Source: Actibacterium mucosum KCTC 23349
Lineage (GTDB): Bacteria > Pseudomonadota > Alphaproteobacteria > Rhodobacterales > Rhodobacteraceae
Direction: 5' to 3'
DNA: 64,000 nucleotides
Assembly: GCF_000647975.1 (NCBI RefSeq)
Contig: NZ_JFKE01000006.1
Span: 62,001-126,000, forward strand
Positions within the stretch are counted from its first letter, which is position 1. Each line of letters begins with the position of its first letter. Under the pieces are notes generated by a model, which worked only from the letters and a program-made list of their open reading frames with translations, searched no databases and had not been told where the DNA came from. The position numbers and the translations under genes were made by a program. This document shows positions 25,889 through 34,403 of this stretch, piece after piece.

Positions 25889-26325
25889 GCCGGATCTCCT
25901 TTCAGGTTGTCGGTCATGCGGCGCAGGGTTTGCGTGGCGATGGCCAGATCCGCGGGGCTGATCCCCTGCATCACCTGCGCCAGCATCTGCTGCGCGATGG
26001 CGGCCAGCGCATCGAACTGCGCCTGCCCCTGCGGGCTGAGCGTGATGTGCACCACGCGGCGGTCGTCGGTATCGCGGGCGCGGGTCACCATGCCCTTGCG
26101 CGCCAGACGGTCCACCATGCGGGTGGTGGTTGTCTTGTCACGAAAGGCCTTGTCCGATAGGGCCGAGGCCGTCAGGCCGGGATGGGCCTGCAGGATCAGC
26201 AGCACCGCCCATTCCTCGGCACTGACATCGTGCCCGGCGGCGGAGAACCGTTGCACCAAGGCGCGGCGCATCGCAAACGACAGGTGGTTGACCCAATAGG
26301 CGGGCAGGTTTTCGGGAATCATCAT
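25885..26325 (-). CDS. MarR family transcriptional regulator (upstream of the deiodinase-like gene)
   Basis: A 146-residue MarR protein with the wing-helix region LTASALSDKAFRDKTTTTRMVDRLARKGMVTRARDTDDRRV near residues 53-93. An ATG pair at 26325/26322 and an in-frame TTG upstream exist; 26325 is used. It overlaps the deiodinase-like gene (ATGA) and a perfect 15-base palindrome lies ten bases upstream, so it probably controls its own operon. Confidence 0.9.
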   Translation of the reverse strand: MMIPENLPAYWVNHLSFAMRRALVQRFSAAGHDVSAEEWAVLLILQAHPGLTASALSDKAFRDKTTTTRMVDRLARKGMVTRARDTDDRRVVHITLSPQGQAQFDALAAIAQQMLAQVMQGISPADLAIATQTLRRMTDNLKGDPA

Positions 26326-26334
26326 GGTTGTTAT

Positions 26335-26349
26335 ATACAACAGTTGTAT
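26335..26349. promoter_or_regulatory. Perfect palindromic MarR-type operator
   Basis: ATACAAC-A-GTTGTAT, seven-base perfect arms around one base. A further GTTGT half-site at 26328-26332 sits next to it in inverted register with ACAAC. This resembles the TACAATT/AATTGTA operators of OhrR-type MarR proteins. It lies between the divergent marR and arsR genes. Confidence 0.7.
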
Positions 26350-26403
26350 TATGCAATCAATGGCGTGCTTGACCCGCCCCTATCGCGCGGCTAGGCCCGA
26401 AAC

Positions 26404-26736
26404 ATGAGCCTGGACACAATCTTTGCCGCCCTGTCCGACCCGACCCGGCGCGAAATCCTCAGCATGCTGCTGGAGGATGACATGGCCGTCACCGATGTGG
26501 CCGAGCCGTTCGAAATGTCGCTGGCGGCTATTTCCAAGCATCTGACGATCCTGACCCGCGCCGGGCTGATCAGCCAGGAAAAGCGCGGGCGGGTGAAGTG
26601 GTGCAAGCTGGAACCGGACGCGCTGAAAGACGCATCGGTCTGGATGCAGAGCTTTGGGCAATTCGAGGCCGTGAACCTGGACGCGTTCGAGCGGTTCCTC
26701 GAAGGGGAACTGCGCGAAGCTTCGGACGACGCCTAA
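26404..26736 (+). CDS. ArsR family transcriptional regulator
   Basis: A 110-residue winged-helix protein with FAALSDPTRREILSMLLEDD at the start, then VAEPFEMSLAAISKHLTILTRAGLI and EKRGRVKWCKLEPDAL. No cysteine metal-box is seen in the recognition helix, so it belongs to the non-metal ArsR group that often accompanies SRPBCC or transport genes. It is convergent with the LysE gene, and the stop codons share bases. Confidence 0.92.
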   Translation: MSLDTIFAALSDPTRREILSMLLEDDMAVTDVAEPFEMSLAAISKHLTILTRAGLISQEKRGRVKWCKLEPDALKDASVWMQSFGQFEAVNLDAFERFLEGELREASDDA

Positions 26737-27362
26737 CGCTGTGTTAGGGTTTTCAGGCCCAGAAGAATGGCCGCGAGGATCATGAACCCGCCGCCGGCCC
26801 GTTCGATCCAGACACGGGCATTGCCCTTGAATCGCTTGGCGATCCAGCTGGCGCTCAGGCCATAGGTCGACAGGAACATCCCATCTACCACGATGTAGGT
26901 CACGGAAAGGATCAGGAATTGTGGCCAGAACGCCGCGTCGGCGGAAATGAATTGCGGGAAAAGCGCGGCGAAGAAGACCACCGCCTTTGGGTTCGCGGCC
27001 GAGGTCAGAAAGCCCTGCATCCAGAGGTTCCGCAGGCTAACGGCCGGTTTTTCCGACGTCAGATCCGGGTCATCGGGTTTGGCCCGCCGGATCATGCGGA
27101 CGCCCAGCCAGATCAGGTAGGCCACGCCGGCCCATTTGATCACCGACAGCGCCGTGGCCGAGGCCGCGATCAGTGCCGCAAGGCCCAGACCAGCCGCCAG
27201 CATCTGCAACGCATTTGCCGTCAGGTCCCCTGCCGTCGTTGCAAGCGCGCGGCGAAACCCGTGCGCGGCCGAGTTGGACAGCATCAACAATTGGCTGGGT
27301 CCCGGCGTGCTCATCATTGCCAGAATGGCGGCCACGTAGATGGTCCAGATCTCGAATGTCAT
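26733..27362 (-). CDS. LysE family translocator
   Basis: A 209-residue membrane exporter with six hydrophobic segments. The motif MSTPGPSQLLMLSNSAAHG near residues 17-35 is typical of the LysE/RhtB superfamily, and FLTSAANPKAVVFFAALFPQF follows in the middle. It exports amino acids or related compounds. The ATG at 27362 is chosen; an in-frame extension upstream gives no transporter sequence. Codon use is like the neighbours. Confidence 0.92.
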   Translation of the reverse strand: MTFEIWTIYVAAILAMMSTPGPSQLLMLSNSAAHGFRRALATTAGDLTANALQMLAAGLGLAALIAASATALSVIKWAGVAYLIWLGVRMIRRAKPDDPDLTSEKPAVSLRNLWMQGFLTSAANPKAVVFFAALFPQFISADAAFWPQFLILSVTYIVVDGMFLSTYGLSASWIAKRFKGNARVWIERAGGGFMILAAILLGLKTLTQR

Positions 27363-27426
27363 GGGCGTACCTCCGGTTTTTATCGTTGTCGCAGACGCAG
27401 CCAAAGGCAAGCGCCTTTGCCTGACC

Positions 27427-28338
27427 TCATGCCACGTTTTGGTGAAAAATGGCGGCCGATACTTTTGGCAGTTGCCGGAAGAACATGGCGAGGTGATCTG
27501 TGGCCTCGGAGGACTTGGCCCACACCGCCTGATACTCCAGCCGCTGGGGTGCGCCGCCCACCACTACCCGTGGATACCTCGACGGGTCCGGGCCCAACTT
27601 GCTGCTGGGCAGGATGGCGCCGCCCAGGCCCAGCTCGGCCCAGTCTTTCAGCGCGGCATGGGTCATCGCACGTCCTGCGTAAAGGTGCGGGTCGGTGCCC
27701 GATTGCTGAAACAGCCGCAAGGTGGTGGGAGCCAGGCCGCAAGAGCCATTTGTCAGCAGCAGCGGCGTGTCGCCAAAGGCATCGACGGTGACTGTCGCCC
27801 CTTCGTCGCCGGTCAGCCCATTGGCAGGAACGTAGTGTAACGGGTCGGCAAACAGGGGACAGCGGCGCAGATCGGCATGGCGGGGCATGTCATGCGCGAA
27901 GGCCACGTCGATCTGTTCGAGGGTCAGGCGTTCGGCAAGGCTTTCGTGGGTGCATTCCTTATAGACGATCTCTACGTCGGGGTGTTTCAGCCGATAGGCC
28001 GAGAACAGCGGGTCGATGGTGCCGATATCCAGAAGCGGGGTGAAGGCAACGCGCAACAGGCGGTTGGCGGGATTGATCAGGGCCTGCGCTTCGACCGTCA
28101 CGCGGTCGATGGCGGCGACGGCCTCGGCAATTGCGGGCAGGATCGCGTCACCGAACGGGGTGGTTTCGACCTTGCGGGTCGAACGGCGGAAAATGCGTTT
28201 GCCCAGCAGCTCTTCCAAATCGGACACGCTGTTCGAGATCGTCGGCTGCGCGACCTTGCATTGCCGCGCGGCGGCGCTGAATGATCGACACTCGGCCACG
28301 GCGACCGCGTGCAGCAACTGTGTAGTGGTTGGGTTCAT
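27427..28338 (-). CDS. LysR family transcriptional regulator
   Basis: A 303-residue LysR protein. The HTH is CRSFSAAARQCKVAQPTISNSVSDLEELLGKRIFRRSTRKVETTP near residues 17-61, split here by ordinary spacing, followed by a type 2 periplasmic-binding-like effector domain. It is divergent from the DUF4142-MAPEG-SDR-cupin operon and probably regulates it. Confidence 0.92.
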   Translation of the reverse strand: MNPTTTQLLHAVAVAECRSFSAAARQCKVAQPTISNSVSDLEELLGKRIFRRSTRKVETTPFGDAILPAIAEAVAAIDRVTVEAQALINPANRLLRVAFTPLLDIGTIDPLFSAYRLKHPDVEIVYKECTHESLAERLTLEQIDVAFAHDMPRHADLRRCPLFADPLHYVPANGLTGDEGATVTVDAFGDTPLLLTNGSCGLAPTTLRLFQQSGTDPHLYAGRAMTHAALKDWAELGLGGAILPSSKLGPDPSRYPRVVVGGAPQRLEYQAVWAKSSEATDHLAMFFRQLPKVSAAIFHQNVA

Positions 28339-28434
28339 TTATAGGGTTTACCTATCAATGTATTTGATTAATCCGGATTATATATGGAAATCAGCGACAG
28401 TAAATCCAGTGCAGACATCAACTGGAGAGACCCA

Positions 28435-28986
28435 ATGGCATTTGGAAAGTATACTGTCGCAGCGCTGACCCTGCTGGCATCACCGGTCATGGCGGCAGGC
28501 ACCGACGACCTGAAGGACAGCGAGATCCTGGCAATTTACGCGCAGGTCAACAGCTTTGACATCGAAACGGCGTTTCTGGCCATTTCCAAAGATTGCGCGG
28601 CCTCAACAACCGAGTTGGCCCGGCACCTGTCAACCGACCACCTTTGGGTGCGACGGACGGTACTGGACCTGGCGGTTGAGAACGGGCTGACCTACACGTT
28701 GCCCGCGGCGCGGATCGAGGCGCAGATCACCCATGACGCCACAATGGCGCGCCTGTCCGAGCTGGAATGCGACAGGTTTGACGGCGCGTTTCTTGAACAT
28801 GACGTGGCCTTCCACGAAGCCGCGATTGACGCCGTGCGCACGGTTTTGCTGCCTGCGGCGGACAACCCGGCGCTGAAATCCCATTTCCAGGACATTCTGC
28901 CGGCATTCGAACACCATCTGGCGATGGCCAAGGCCGTCAAGGCGGGAGGCTCGGTTTCTGACGTGGCAAACGGAGGCACGGAATGA
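28435..28986 (+). CDS. DUF4142-like periplasmic protein
   Basis: A 183-residue protein with a signal peptide (residues 1-21, ending SPVMAAG). The mature part has the helical DUF4142 pattern: DSEILAIYAQVNSFDIETAFLA, LARHLSTDHLWVRR and HDVAFHEAAIDAVRTVLLP. Ferritin-like helical bundles of this group are of unknown function. GGAGA precedes the start. The stop overlaps the MAPEG start by four bases; it is first in the operon. Confidence 0.82.
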   Translation: MAFGKYTVAALTLLASPVMAAGTDDLKDSEILAIYAQVNSFDIETAFLAISKDCAASTTELARHLSTDHLWVRRTVLDLAVENGLTYTLPAARIEAQITHDATMARLSELECDRFDGAFLEHDVAFHEAAIDAVRTVLLPAADNPALKSHFQDILPAFEHHLAMAKAVKAGGSVSDVANGGTE

Positions 28987-29381
28987 CCAACGCGATGACA
29001 CTTTTGACGCTTATTCTGTTGGCCACCGCGTTGATGGCCTTTCCTTACGTCCTGAACCGTATCGCTGTTCGGGGGCTGGCAGGTGCCATGGCCAACCCCG
29101 GCACCGAGGACCGGGCGCTGAGCGCCTGGGCCGACCGGGCCAAGGCGGCCCATGGCAACGCGATCGAGAACCTTGTGGTCTTTGCCCCCGCGCTGCTGGC
29201 GGTTGAGGCCACCGGGCTGGCCAACGGGGCCACGGCCATCGCGGCATCGTTATACCTGGTCGCGCGGGTGGTGCACTATATCGTCTATACGATGGGAATT
29301 CCGGTGATCCGCACGCTTGCCTTCTTTGGCGGTTGGGGCGCCACGGTCTTTGTCATCGCGCAAATAGGAGGATTGGCATGA
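28983..29381 (+). CDS. MAPEG family protein
   Basis: A 132-residue protein with four hydrophobic segments. AHGNAIENLVVFAPALLAVEAT in the second segment and LYLVARVVHYIVYTMGIPVIRT are the MAPEG signatures. Family members are membrane proteins related to glutathione-dependent transferases. It overlaps both neighbours by four bases, so the operon is tightly coupled. Confidence 0.92.
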   Translation: MTNAMTLLTLILLATALMAFPYVLNRIAVRGLAGAMANPGTEDRALSAWADRAKAAHGNAIENLVVFAPALLAVEATGLANGATAIAASLYLVARVVHYIVYTMGIPVIRTLAFFGGWGATVFVIAQIGGLA

Positions 29382-30058
29382 CGGAGAAACCTGTTGCAGT
29401 GATCGGCGGTTACGGCCCCGGTCTGGGCCGTGGATTGGCCACGGTTTTTGCAGAAGCCGGGTATCAGGTGGTGACCCTGTCACGGCGGGGCACGGCGCAT
29501 CCGGGGGCGTTGAACATCGCCTGCGACCTGACCGCTGCGGCCGATGTCGCCCGCAGCGTTGCGCAGGTCCTGCAGACCTATGGGCGGATCGACGTCTATA
29601 TTCACAACGTGGCGGCCCTGCATATCGGGCCGTTCCTTGAAACCAGCGCCGAGACCTTCGACGATCTGTGGCAGCGCGCCGTTATGTCGGCGGTACACGC
29701 CACGCAGCAGGTCTTGCCGCCCATGATTGACGCGCAGGCCGGGGCAATCCTGTTTTCGGGCGCAACGGCGGCTGTGCGGGGCGGCGGGCGGTTTGGTGCC
29801 TTTGCGGCGACCAAGTTCGCGCTGCGCGGGTTGTCGCAATCGCTGGCGCGCGAGTATCAGTCGCAGGGCGTGCATGTGGCGCATGTGATCCTTGACGGGC
29901 TGATGTTTGGCACGCCCTCGGTCGAACGGTTTGGCGGGTCAGAGGACACCGCGTTGTTGCCCGAGGACGTGGCCATGCAATACCTGAACCTCACGCAACA
30001 GCCCCGATCCTGCTGGACGCTGGAGCTGGACCTGCGGCCCCAGTCGGAAGGATTCTGA
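29378..30058 (+). CDS. Short-chain dehydrogenase with Phe in place of the catalytic Tyr
   Basis: A 226-residue SDR. The nucleotide-binding region is VIGGYGPGLGRGL near residues 8-20, and HNVAA replaces the usual NNAG (residues 76-80). Ser127 is in ILFSGATAA, and Lys146 is in FAATKFALRG, but the residue where the catalytic Tyr belongs is Phe142. Some SDRs with the KFALR-type helix share this change. Its redox activity is therefore uncertain. It overlaps the MAPEG gene by four bases and precedes the cupin gene by three. Confidence 0.9.
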   Translation: MTEKPVAVIGGYGPGLGRGLATVFAEAGYQVVTLSRRGTAHPGALNIACDLTAAADVARSVAQVLQTYGRIDVYIHNVAALHIGPFLETSAETFDDLWQRAVMSAVHATQQVLPPMIDAQAGAILFSGATAAVRGGGRFGAFAATKFALRGLSQSLAREYQSQGVHVAHVILDGLMFGTPSVERFGGSEDTALLPEDVAMQYLNLTQQPRSCWTLELDLRPQSEGF

Positions 30059-30061
30059 ACT

Positions 30062-30718
30062 ATGTTGATCAATGCAGACTTTGACAAGGACGCGATGGTC
30101 AAATCCGCGGACCGGGTTTGGCACCCCTCGCCGATGGCAGGTGTGGAACGGGTGATGCTGGACCGGATGGGTGCGGAAAGCGGCCATGCGACCTCGATCG
30201 TGCGGTATGCCCCCAATTCGCGCTTTTCGGCCCATACGCATTCGGGCGGCGAAGAGTTCCTGGTTCTGCAGGGTGTGTTCAATGACGAGGACGGCGCCTA
30301 TCCGGTGGGGACCTATGCGCGCAACCCCATCGGCACGCAGCATACCCCGTGGGCCGGGCCGGACGGCACGACAATATTCGTGAAGCTGCATCAGTTTGAC
30401 GAGGACGATACGCGGCAGTTCCGGGCACAGGCCTTTGCCGCCGGGGATCTGGCGACCGCACCGACCGCGTTCAAAAGCCTGACGCTGCACGAATTTGGCG
30501 ACGAGGTTGTGACGGTTTATACCCTGCCGGCGGGCGACACCCTGACGCTGCCGAACCCGGAACGCGGGGCCGAGTTGCTGATACTGGCGGGGTCTGTGGT
30601 CACCGATCACGGGCCGTTTGATGCAGGCGGCTGGCTGCGGCTGCATGGGCGCGACCGGATCGAGGTTTCTGCCGACGGGGACGGTGCGATCCTGTACTGC
30701 AAAACCGGGCATCTTTGA
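30062..30718 (+). CDS. ChrR-type double-cupin protein
   Basis: A 218-residue protein with two cupin repeats. The first has metal ligands in FSAHTHSGGEEFLVLQGVF (two His, one Glu) and PIGTQHTPWAGPDG. The second, around 150-215, has fewer conserved ligands. The pattern resembles ChrR, the zinc anti-sigma factor that responds to singlet oxygen, but only the cupin part is present. It is the last gene of the DUF4142-MAPEG-SDR-cupin operon. Confidence 0.88.
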   Translation: MLINADFDKDAMVKSADRVWHPSPMAGVERVMLDRMGAESGHATSIVRYAPNSRFSAHTHSGGEEFLVLQGVFNDEDGAYPVGTYARNPIGTQHTPWAGPDGTTIFVKLHQFDEDDTRQFRAQAFAAGDLATAPTAFKSLTLHEFGDEVVTVYTLPAGDTLTLPNPERGAELLILAGSVVTDHGPFDAGGWLRLHGRDRIEVSADGDGAILYCKTGHL

Positions 30719-30782
30719 CCGGGGAACCAGGGCCTTTGGTCACGGGGCGCCTTCTGCCTGCATCAGCGGCAGCGCAGGGGGC

Positions 30783-31670
30783 TCAATCCTCGGCCAGCAG
30801 CAGCCAGAGTGCGACAAGCGTCAGGGCGATGCCCGCAAGGATCAGCGTTGGCGGCGGTTTTGCGCCAAGGATCAGCTCCCACCCGATGACCCAGCTGGGG
30901 GTGAGATAGGTATAGGCCATGACCTTGGCCGAGGGCAGGCGCAGCGTCGCGTATTGCACCAGAACGAAGGTTGTCGCGCTGGCAAAGACCGCAAGGTACA
31001 GCGTGACCGCCCAGACGACCGCAGGCAGCGCGGCCCAGTCGGTGGCCATCACGCGGTCCGAGCCATAGGCGATCAGGACCACCAGCGCGGCGATCAGCAT
31101 ACCCAGCGTAAAGACCAGCGGGCTTTCACCCCGGTTCAGCCGCCTGACCATCGGCGTATAGGCGGCGTGGGCCACCACCCCGATCAGAAAGACGCCCTCG
31201 CCCCGGCCCAGCTCCAGCGCCAGAAGCGCCGAGATATCGGCCCGGAAAATCACCCACAGCGCCCCCAGCCCGCCAATGGTCAGCGCCAGCGCCATGCGTG
31301 CGGTGGTGACCTGCCGCAACAGCAGCCAGCCGAACCCGGCGGCAAAGATCGGGGCAAGGGTGAAGACAGCCGACGTAGAGACCGGCGAGGCGGTTTTCAG
31401 CCCCTCGAACATCAGCACGAAATAGATCGCCATCAGGCCGCCGATCACCACATAGCGCCATGGTGCCGCCAGATCCGCGCGGCGGATACCGCCACGCATC
31501 GCGACGACGGCGGCGATAATGGCCGTGGCAATCACGAAACGCACAGTTGTCAGCGCCACCGGATCGATCAGGTTGGCAATCCGCCCCCCGAAACTGAAGG
31601 ATCCCGCAATCAGCGCCGAGAAGGCCAGCATCGCTGCATGGCCCCTGAGCGCCTCGGTGCGGGCCGTCAC
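30783..31670 (-). CDS. EamA/DMT family transporter
   Basis: A 295-residue membrane protein with ten hydrophobic segments. DPVALTTVRFVIATAIIAAVVAM and ASPVSTSAVFTLAPIFAAGFGWLLL lie in the first half, RLPSAKVMAYTYLTPSWVIGWELI in the second. The start is GTG at 31670, overlapping the LysR stop by four bases, so exporter and regulator form one operon. Substrate unknown. Confidence 0.9.
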   Translation of the reverse strand: MTARTEALRGHAAMLAFSALIAGSFSFGGRIANLIDPVALTTVRFVIATAIIAAVVAMRGGIRRADLAAPWRYVVIGGLMAIYFVLMFEGLKTASPVSTSAVFTLAPIFAAGFGWLLLRQVTTARMALALTIGGLGALWVIFRADISALLALELGRGEGVFLIGVVAHAAYTPMVRRLNRGESPLVFTLGMLIAALVVLIAYGSDRVMATDWAALPAVVWAVTLYLAVFASATTFVLVQYATLRLPSAKVMAYTYLTPSWVIGWELILGAKPPPTLILAGIALTLVALWLLLAED

Positions 31671-32548
31671 GGCCAGTTCTTCGCAGCAGCTTTCAGGTCG
31701 TTGGTAAAGCTTTGCACCTTGGCGGTACGATGCAGGTCGACATGGGTGACCAGCCACAGGGGCACCGACCATTCGGGCTTTGGCTCCCACAGGGGTACCA
31801 GCTCGTCCGTTTCGGCAAAACGCCAGCTGGGCAGGAACCCGATGCCGCCCCCCGCGCGCACGGCCTGGAAGGCGTCGCGCAGATCAGAAAGGCGCAGCGA
31901 GATGCGATCCTTGGGCAGGTTGTCTTTCATCCACTGGTAAAACGTCGCGCGGTGGTTTTCGTCGGTTGGCCCGACAAAGCGGTGTTTGTGGAAATCCTGT
32001 GGGCCGTTCAGCGGCCCGTATTTCGCAACATAGTCGCGGGTGGCGCCCATGGTGACCTCGATATTGGCCAGCGGCTGCACGATATTGTCGGGGTCTTCGG
32101 GTTTCTTGCCAGCGCGGATGGCCACATGCGCCTCGCCATATTCCAGGCGAAACACGCGGGTGTCGGTGATGTATTGCACGTTCAGCTCGGGATGCGAATC
32201 CTGAAACTCGGCGATCACCGGCAACAGGATAGGCGAGAAACTGTCGACCGAAGTGACCACAAGCTCACCGGTCATGGCGGCGCCAGCGCCGTGCAGGCGC
32301 CCGGCAAGTTGTTCGAACTGATCGGCGGTGGCCTGCGCAACCTGCAAAAGGTCGAGCCCGGCCTCGGTCGGGGTATAACCGCGGGCGTGGCGTTGGAACA
32401 GCTTCACGCCCAAACGCCCTTCGAGCGAGTCGATATGACGGATTACCGTGGCATGGTGCACGCCCAGAACCTCGGCCGCGCCGCTGACTGTTCCAAGCCG
32501 CGCAACCTGAAAGGCTGTCCGCACTTCATCCCAGTTATCAATATCCAT
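31667..32548 (-). CDS. LysR family transcriptional regulator
   Basis: A 293-residue LysR protein. HTH: TVSGAAEVLGVHHATVIRHIDSLEGRLGVKLF near residues 20-51, followed by a HARGYTPTEAG wing and an effector domain. It resembles the regulators that pair with DMT exporters and shares a 4-base overlap with the exporter gene downstream. The autoregulatory site, if any, lies upstream of 32548. Confidence 0.92.
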   Translation of the reverse strand: MDIDNWDEVRTAFQVARLGTVSGAAEVLGVHHATVIRHIDSLEGRLGVKLFQRHARGYTPTEAGLDLLQVAQATADQFEQLAGRLHGAGAAMTGELVVTSVDSFSPILLPVIAEFQDSHPELNVQYITDTRVFRLEYGEAHVAIRAGKKPEDPDNIVQPLANIEVTMGATRDYVAKYGPLNGPQDFHKHRFVGPTDENHRATFYQWMKDNLPKDRISLRLSDLRDAFQAVRAGGGIGFLPSWRFAETDELVPLWEPKPEWSVPLWLVTHVDLHRTAKVQSFTNDLKAAAKNWP

Positions 32549-32655
32549 TTGCTGTGCACCCTCTCACATCCGAAGCCAATTACTTGCTTACGATGTTCAT
32601 TTTTGCAAGGGCGCGTGTGCGGTTATCGGACCAATCAAGTACTGATAGACGGGAA

Positions 32656-33855
32656 TTACGCCGTATCGCGAGTGGCCACGAACCATTTGTTCAGCCGCCA
32701 CATTCCCCAGGCCAGGGGGATCGCGGCAAGCCCGCCAATGACATAGGCGAGCGGTTCGTCAAAGAAGCTCTCGTAGAACTGCGTGTAAACGTGAATGGCG
32801 CCAAAGGTGATCGCAGCGTTGAACAGTCCCCGCCGGTTGGAATGCGCGGCCCAGATGGCCAGCGCGATCAGGACTACGGCCCACAGAACCGAAAAGACGT
32901 GTTCCGAGATCACAAGCGCCTGCGCCTCGAACGCGTCACGCGCGGCCTGATAGTCTTCCCAGTCATCGTATTCGCTGCGCGACCATCGGCCCGGCCCCCA
33001 CATGGTCTGCCCCACCACGTCGCCCCAAAGCGAACCCACCAGCGCGCAGAGATTGGCCACCACAAAGGCAAGCATCATCGCGATCAGCGCGTGGCGGCCA
33101 TGGCGCGGTGGCCAGCGTCGCGCTGTCCAGAGGCACAGTGCGATCAGGGCCGACATCTGCAGGATCGAAAGGGTGGGCTCGGGCGAATAGAACACGTAAG
33201 CCGCGTGGAAATAAAAGGTGCCGGTGTCCAGCATCTGGGCAAAGGGCACAATCGCCAATGCCGTCACCAGCCGCACATCGGTCAGCCAGCCCGCCACCGC
33301 GACCAGCGCCGCAGCATAAAACAGCAACAACGCCTTGGGCAGGCCGGTGACCTGATGGTCCATCATCTCGATCGCGACGCCGCCCAGATGCAGCGCGAGC
33401 CCCATCAGCAGCGCCGAGCCAGCCACAAATTTTGCCGGAAATTTCGGGCTGCGCAGCGCCCAGGCAAAGACCCCCGCCACCACGGCGCCGCCCAGGGCCA
33501 TGACCTGCCCGGCAATGTCGTCGTATTTGTTCAGCAACTCGGCCGCCGCCCCGCCGATCAGCATCCCCGCCCCGATCAGGGCCGAGGCGTTTCCGAACAT
33601 GGCGAAATTGTCGCTGCCACGGGTCAGAATGGTGATTCCACCGGCCAGCATCAGCCCGCCCAGCACCGCCACCGACAGCGCGTCGGCCAGCCAAAAGATG
33701 AACCCGGCGGTGGCGGCGATGATCCCGGCGCAAAGCAGGGTATTCACTGCCAGCGTCACCATCGTATCGCGCGCCCGGGCGCGGATCTCGTCGGCCTGGG
33801 GCTGGGTGATCACCCCGTCGGCGATCAACTGGTCGGTATCCGCGACAACATGCAT
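32656..33855 (-). CDS. DUF2157-like integral membrane protein
   Basis: A 399-residue protein. The first 40 residues (LIADGVITQPQADEIRARA) form a soluble helix pair of the type seen in DUF2157 proteins, followed by about ten membrane segments in the region LLCAGIIAATAGFIFWLADAL to IGGLAAIPLAWGMWRL. Function unknown. The start at 33855 is preferred because MHVVADTDQLI is the usual beginning; the upstream extension lies in a non-coding gap. The gene downstream of it in the same direction is a small membrane protein. Confidence 0.78.
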   Translation of the reverse strand: MHVVADTDQLIADGVITQPQADEIRARARDTMVTLAVNTLLCAGIIAATAGFIFWLADALSVAVLGGLMLAGGITILTRGSDNFAMFGNASALIGAGMLIGGAAAELLNKYDDIAGQVMALGGAVVAGVFAWALRSPKFPAKFVAGSALLMGLALHLGGVAIEMMDHQVTGLPKALLLFYAAALVAVAGWLTDVRLVTALAIVPFAQMLDTGTFYFHAAYVFYSPEPTLSILQMSALIALCLWTARRWPPRHGRHALIAMMLAFVVANLCALVGSLWGDVVGQTMWGPGRWSRSEYDDWEDYQAARDAFEAQALVISEHVFSVLWAVVLIALAIWAAHSNRRGLFNAAITFGAIHVYTQFYESFFDEPLAYVIGGLAAIPLAWGMWRLNKWFVATRDTA

Positions 33856-33911
33856 GGCCGGTCCTTTCGCTTGCCCGAAGGCTAGGCCGGACCGGCCACG
33901 CGCACAAGCGT

Positions 33912-34328
33912 TCAGGCCGGATGCGCGGCGGGCTGCCGTTTCAATACCCAAACCCCGGCGACAAACCCCGCCAGCACCGACAGCGCGTCCAGCACGCCCG
34001 ACACCGCCATGGGCCCAGCCGCCAGCTGCGACCAGCCCGCGGTGATCAGGTGATCGCCCAGAAACACCGTCAGGCCCAGCACCGCGCCGGTTTGCAGCAC
34101 CCAGCCCCAGCTGCGCGACGCGGCATCGGTCAGCACCGCCAGCGCGACCATGCCCAGCGCCAGCACCACATAGCCCGACAAAAGCGCGGGAAAGTGCAGC
34201 CCCATCTCTTCGGTGCGGATATGCGGCGCCAGAAGCGGCGCGATGAACGGTTGCATGGCGATGGCAATCGCGGTGCCAGATACAAGGCAGGCCGCCCAGG
34301 CGGCGGCGAAGGCAAAGAGTGGTTTCAT
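33912..34328 (-). CDS. Small four-helix membrane protein, MarR-linked
   Basis: A 138-residue protein with four hydrophobic segments (residues about 5-22, 46-64, 73-92 and 102-128). I recognise no family. It is divergent from the MarR gene at 34404, with two palindromes between them, which mirrors the membrane-protein/MarR pair at 13197-14481. Confidence 0.75.
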   Translation of the reverse strand: MKPLFAFAAAWAACLVSGTAIAIAMQPFIAPLLAPHIRTEEMGLHFPALLSGYVVLALGMVALAVLTDAASRSWGWVLQTGAVLGLTVFLGDHLITAGWSQLAAGPMAVSGVLDALSVLAGFVAGVWVLKRQPAAHPA

Positions 34329-34337
34329 GATCGTCTC

Positions 34338-34366
34338 CCTAAGTGTCAATTAGGTTGTCACTTAGG
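34338..34366. promoter_or_regulatory. Candidate MarR operator with 12-base arms
   Basis: CCTAAGTGTCAA and TTGTCACTTAGG match at 11 of 12 paired positions around TTAGG. It lies 10 bases from the membrane protein start at 34328. Half-site AGTGTCAA recurs in the next palindrome. Confidence 0.72.
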
Positions 34367-34379
34367 GGCTTTCGTCGCA

Positions 34380-34400
34380 AGTGTCAACATGGTAGACACT
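34380..34400. promoter_or_regulatory. Candidate MarR operator next to the MarR start
   Basis: AGTGTCAAC-ATG-GTAGACACT, with 8 of 9 matching arm bases, ends three bases before the ATG at 34404. With 34338-34366 it makes a two-site arrangement. Confidence 0.68.
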
Positions 34401-34403
34401 CAT

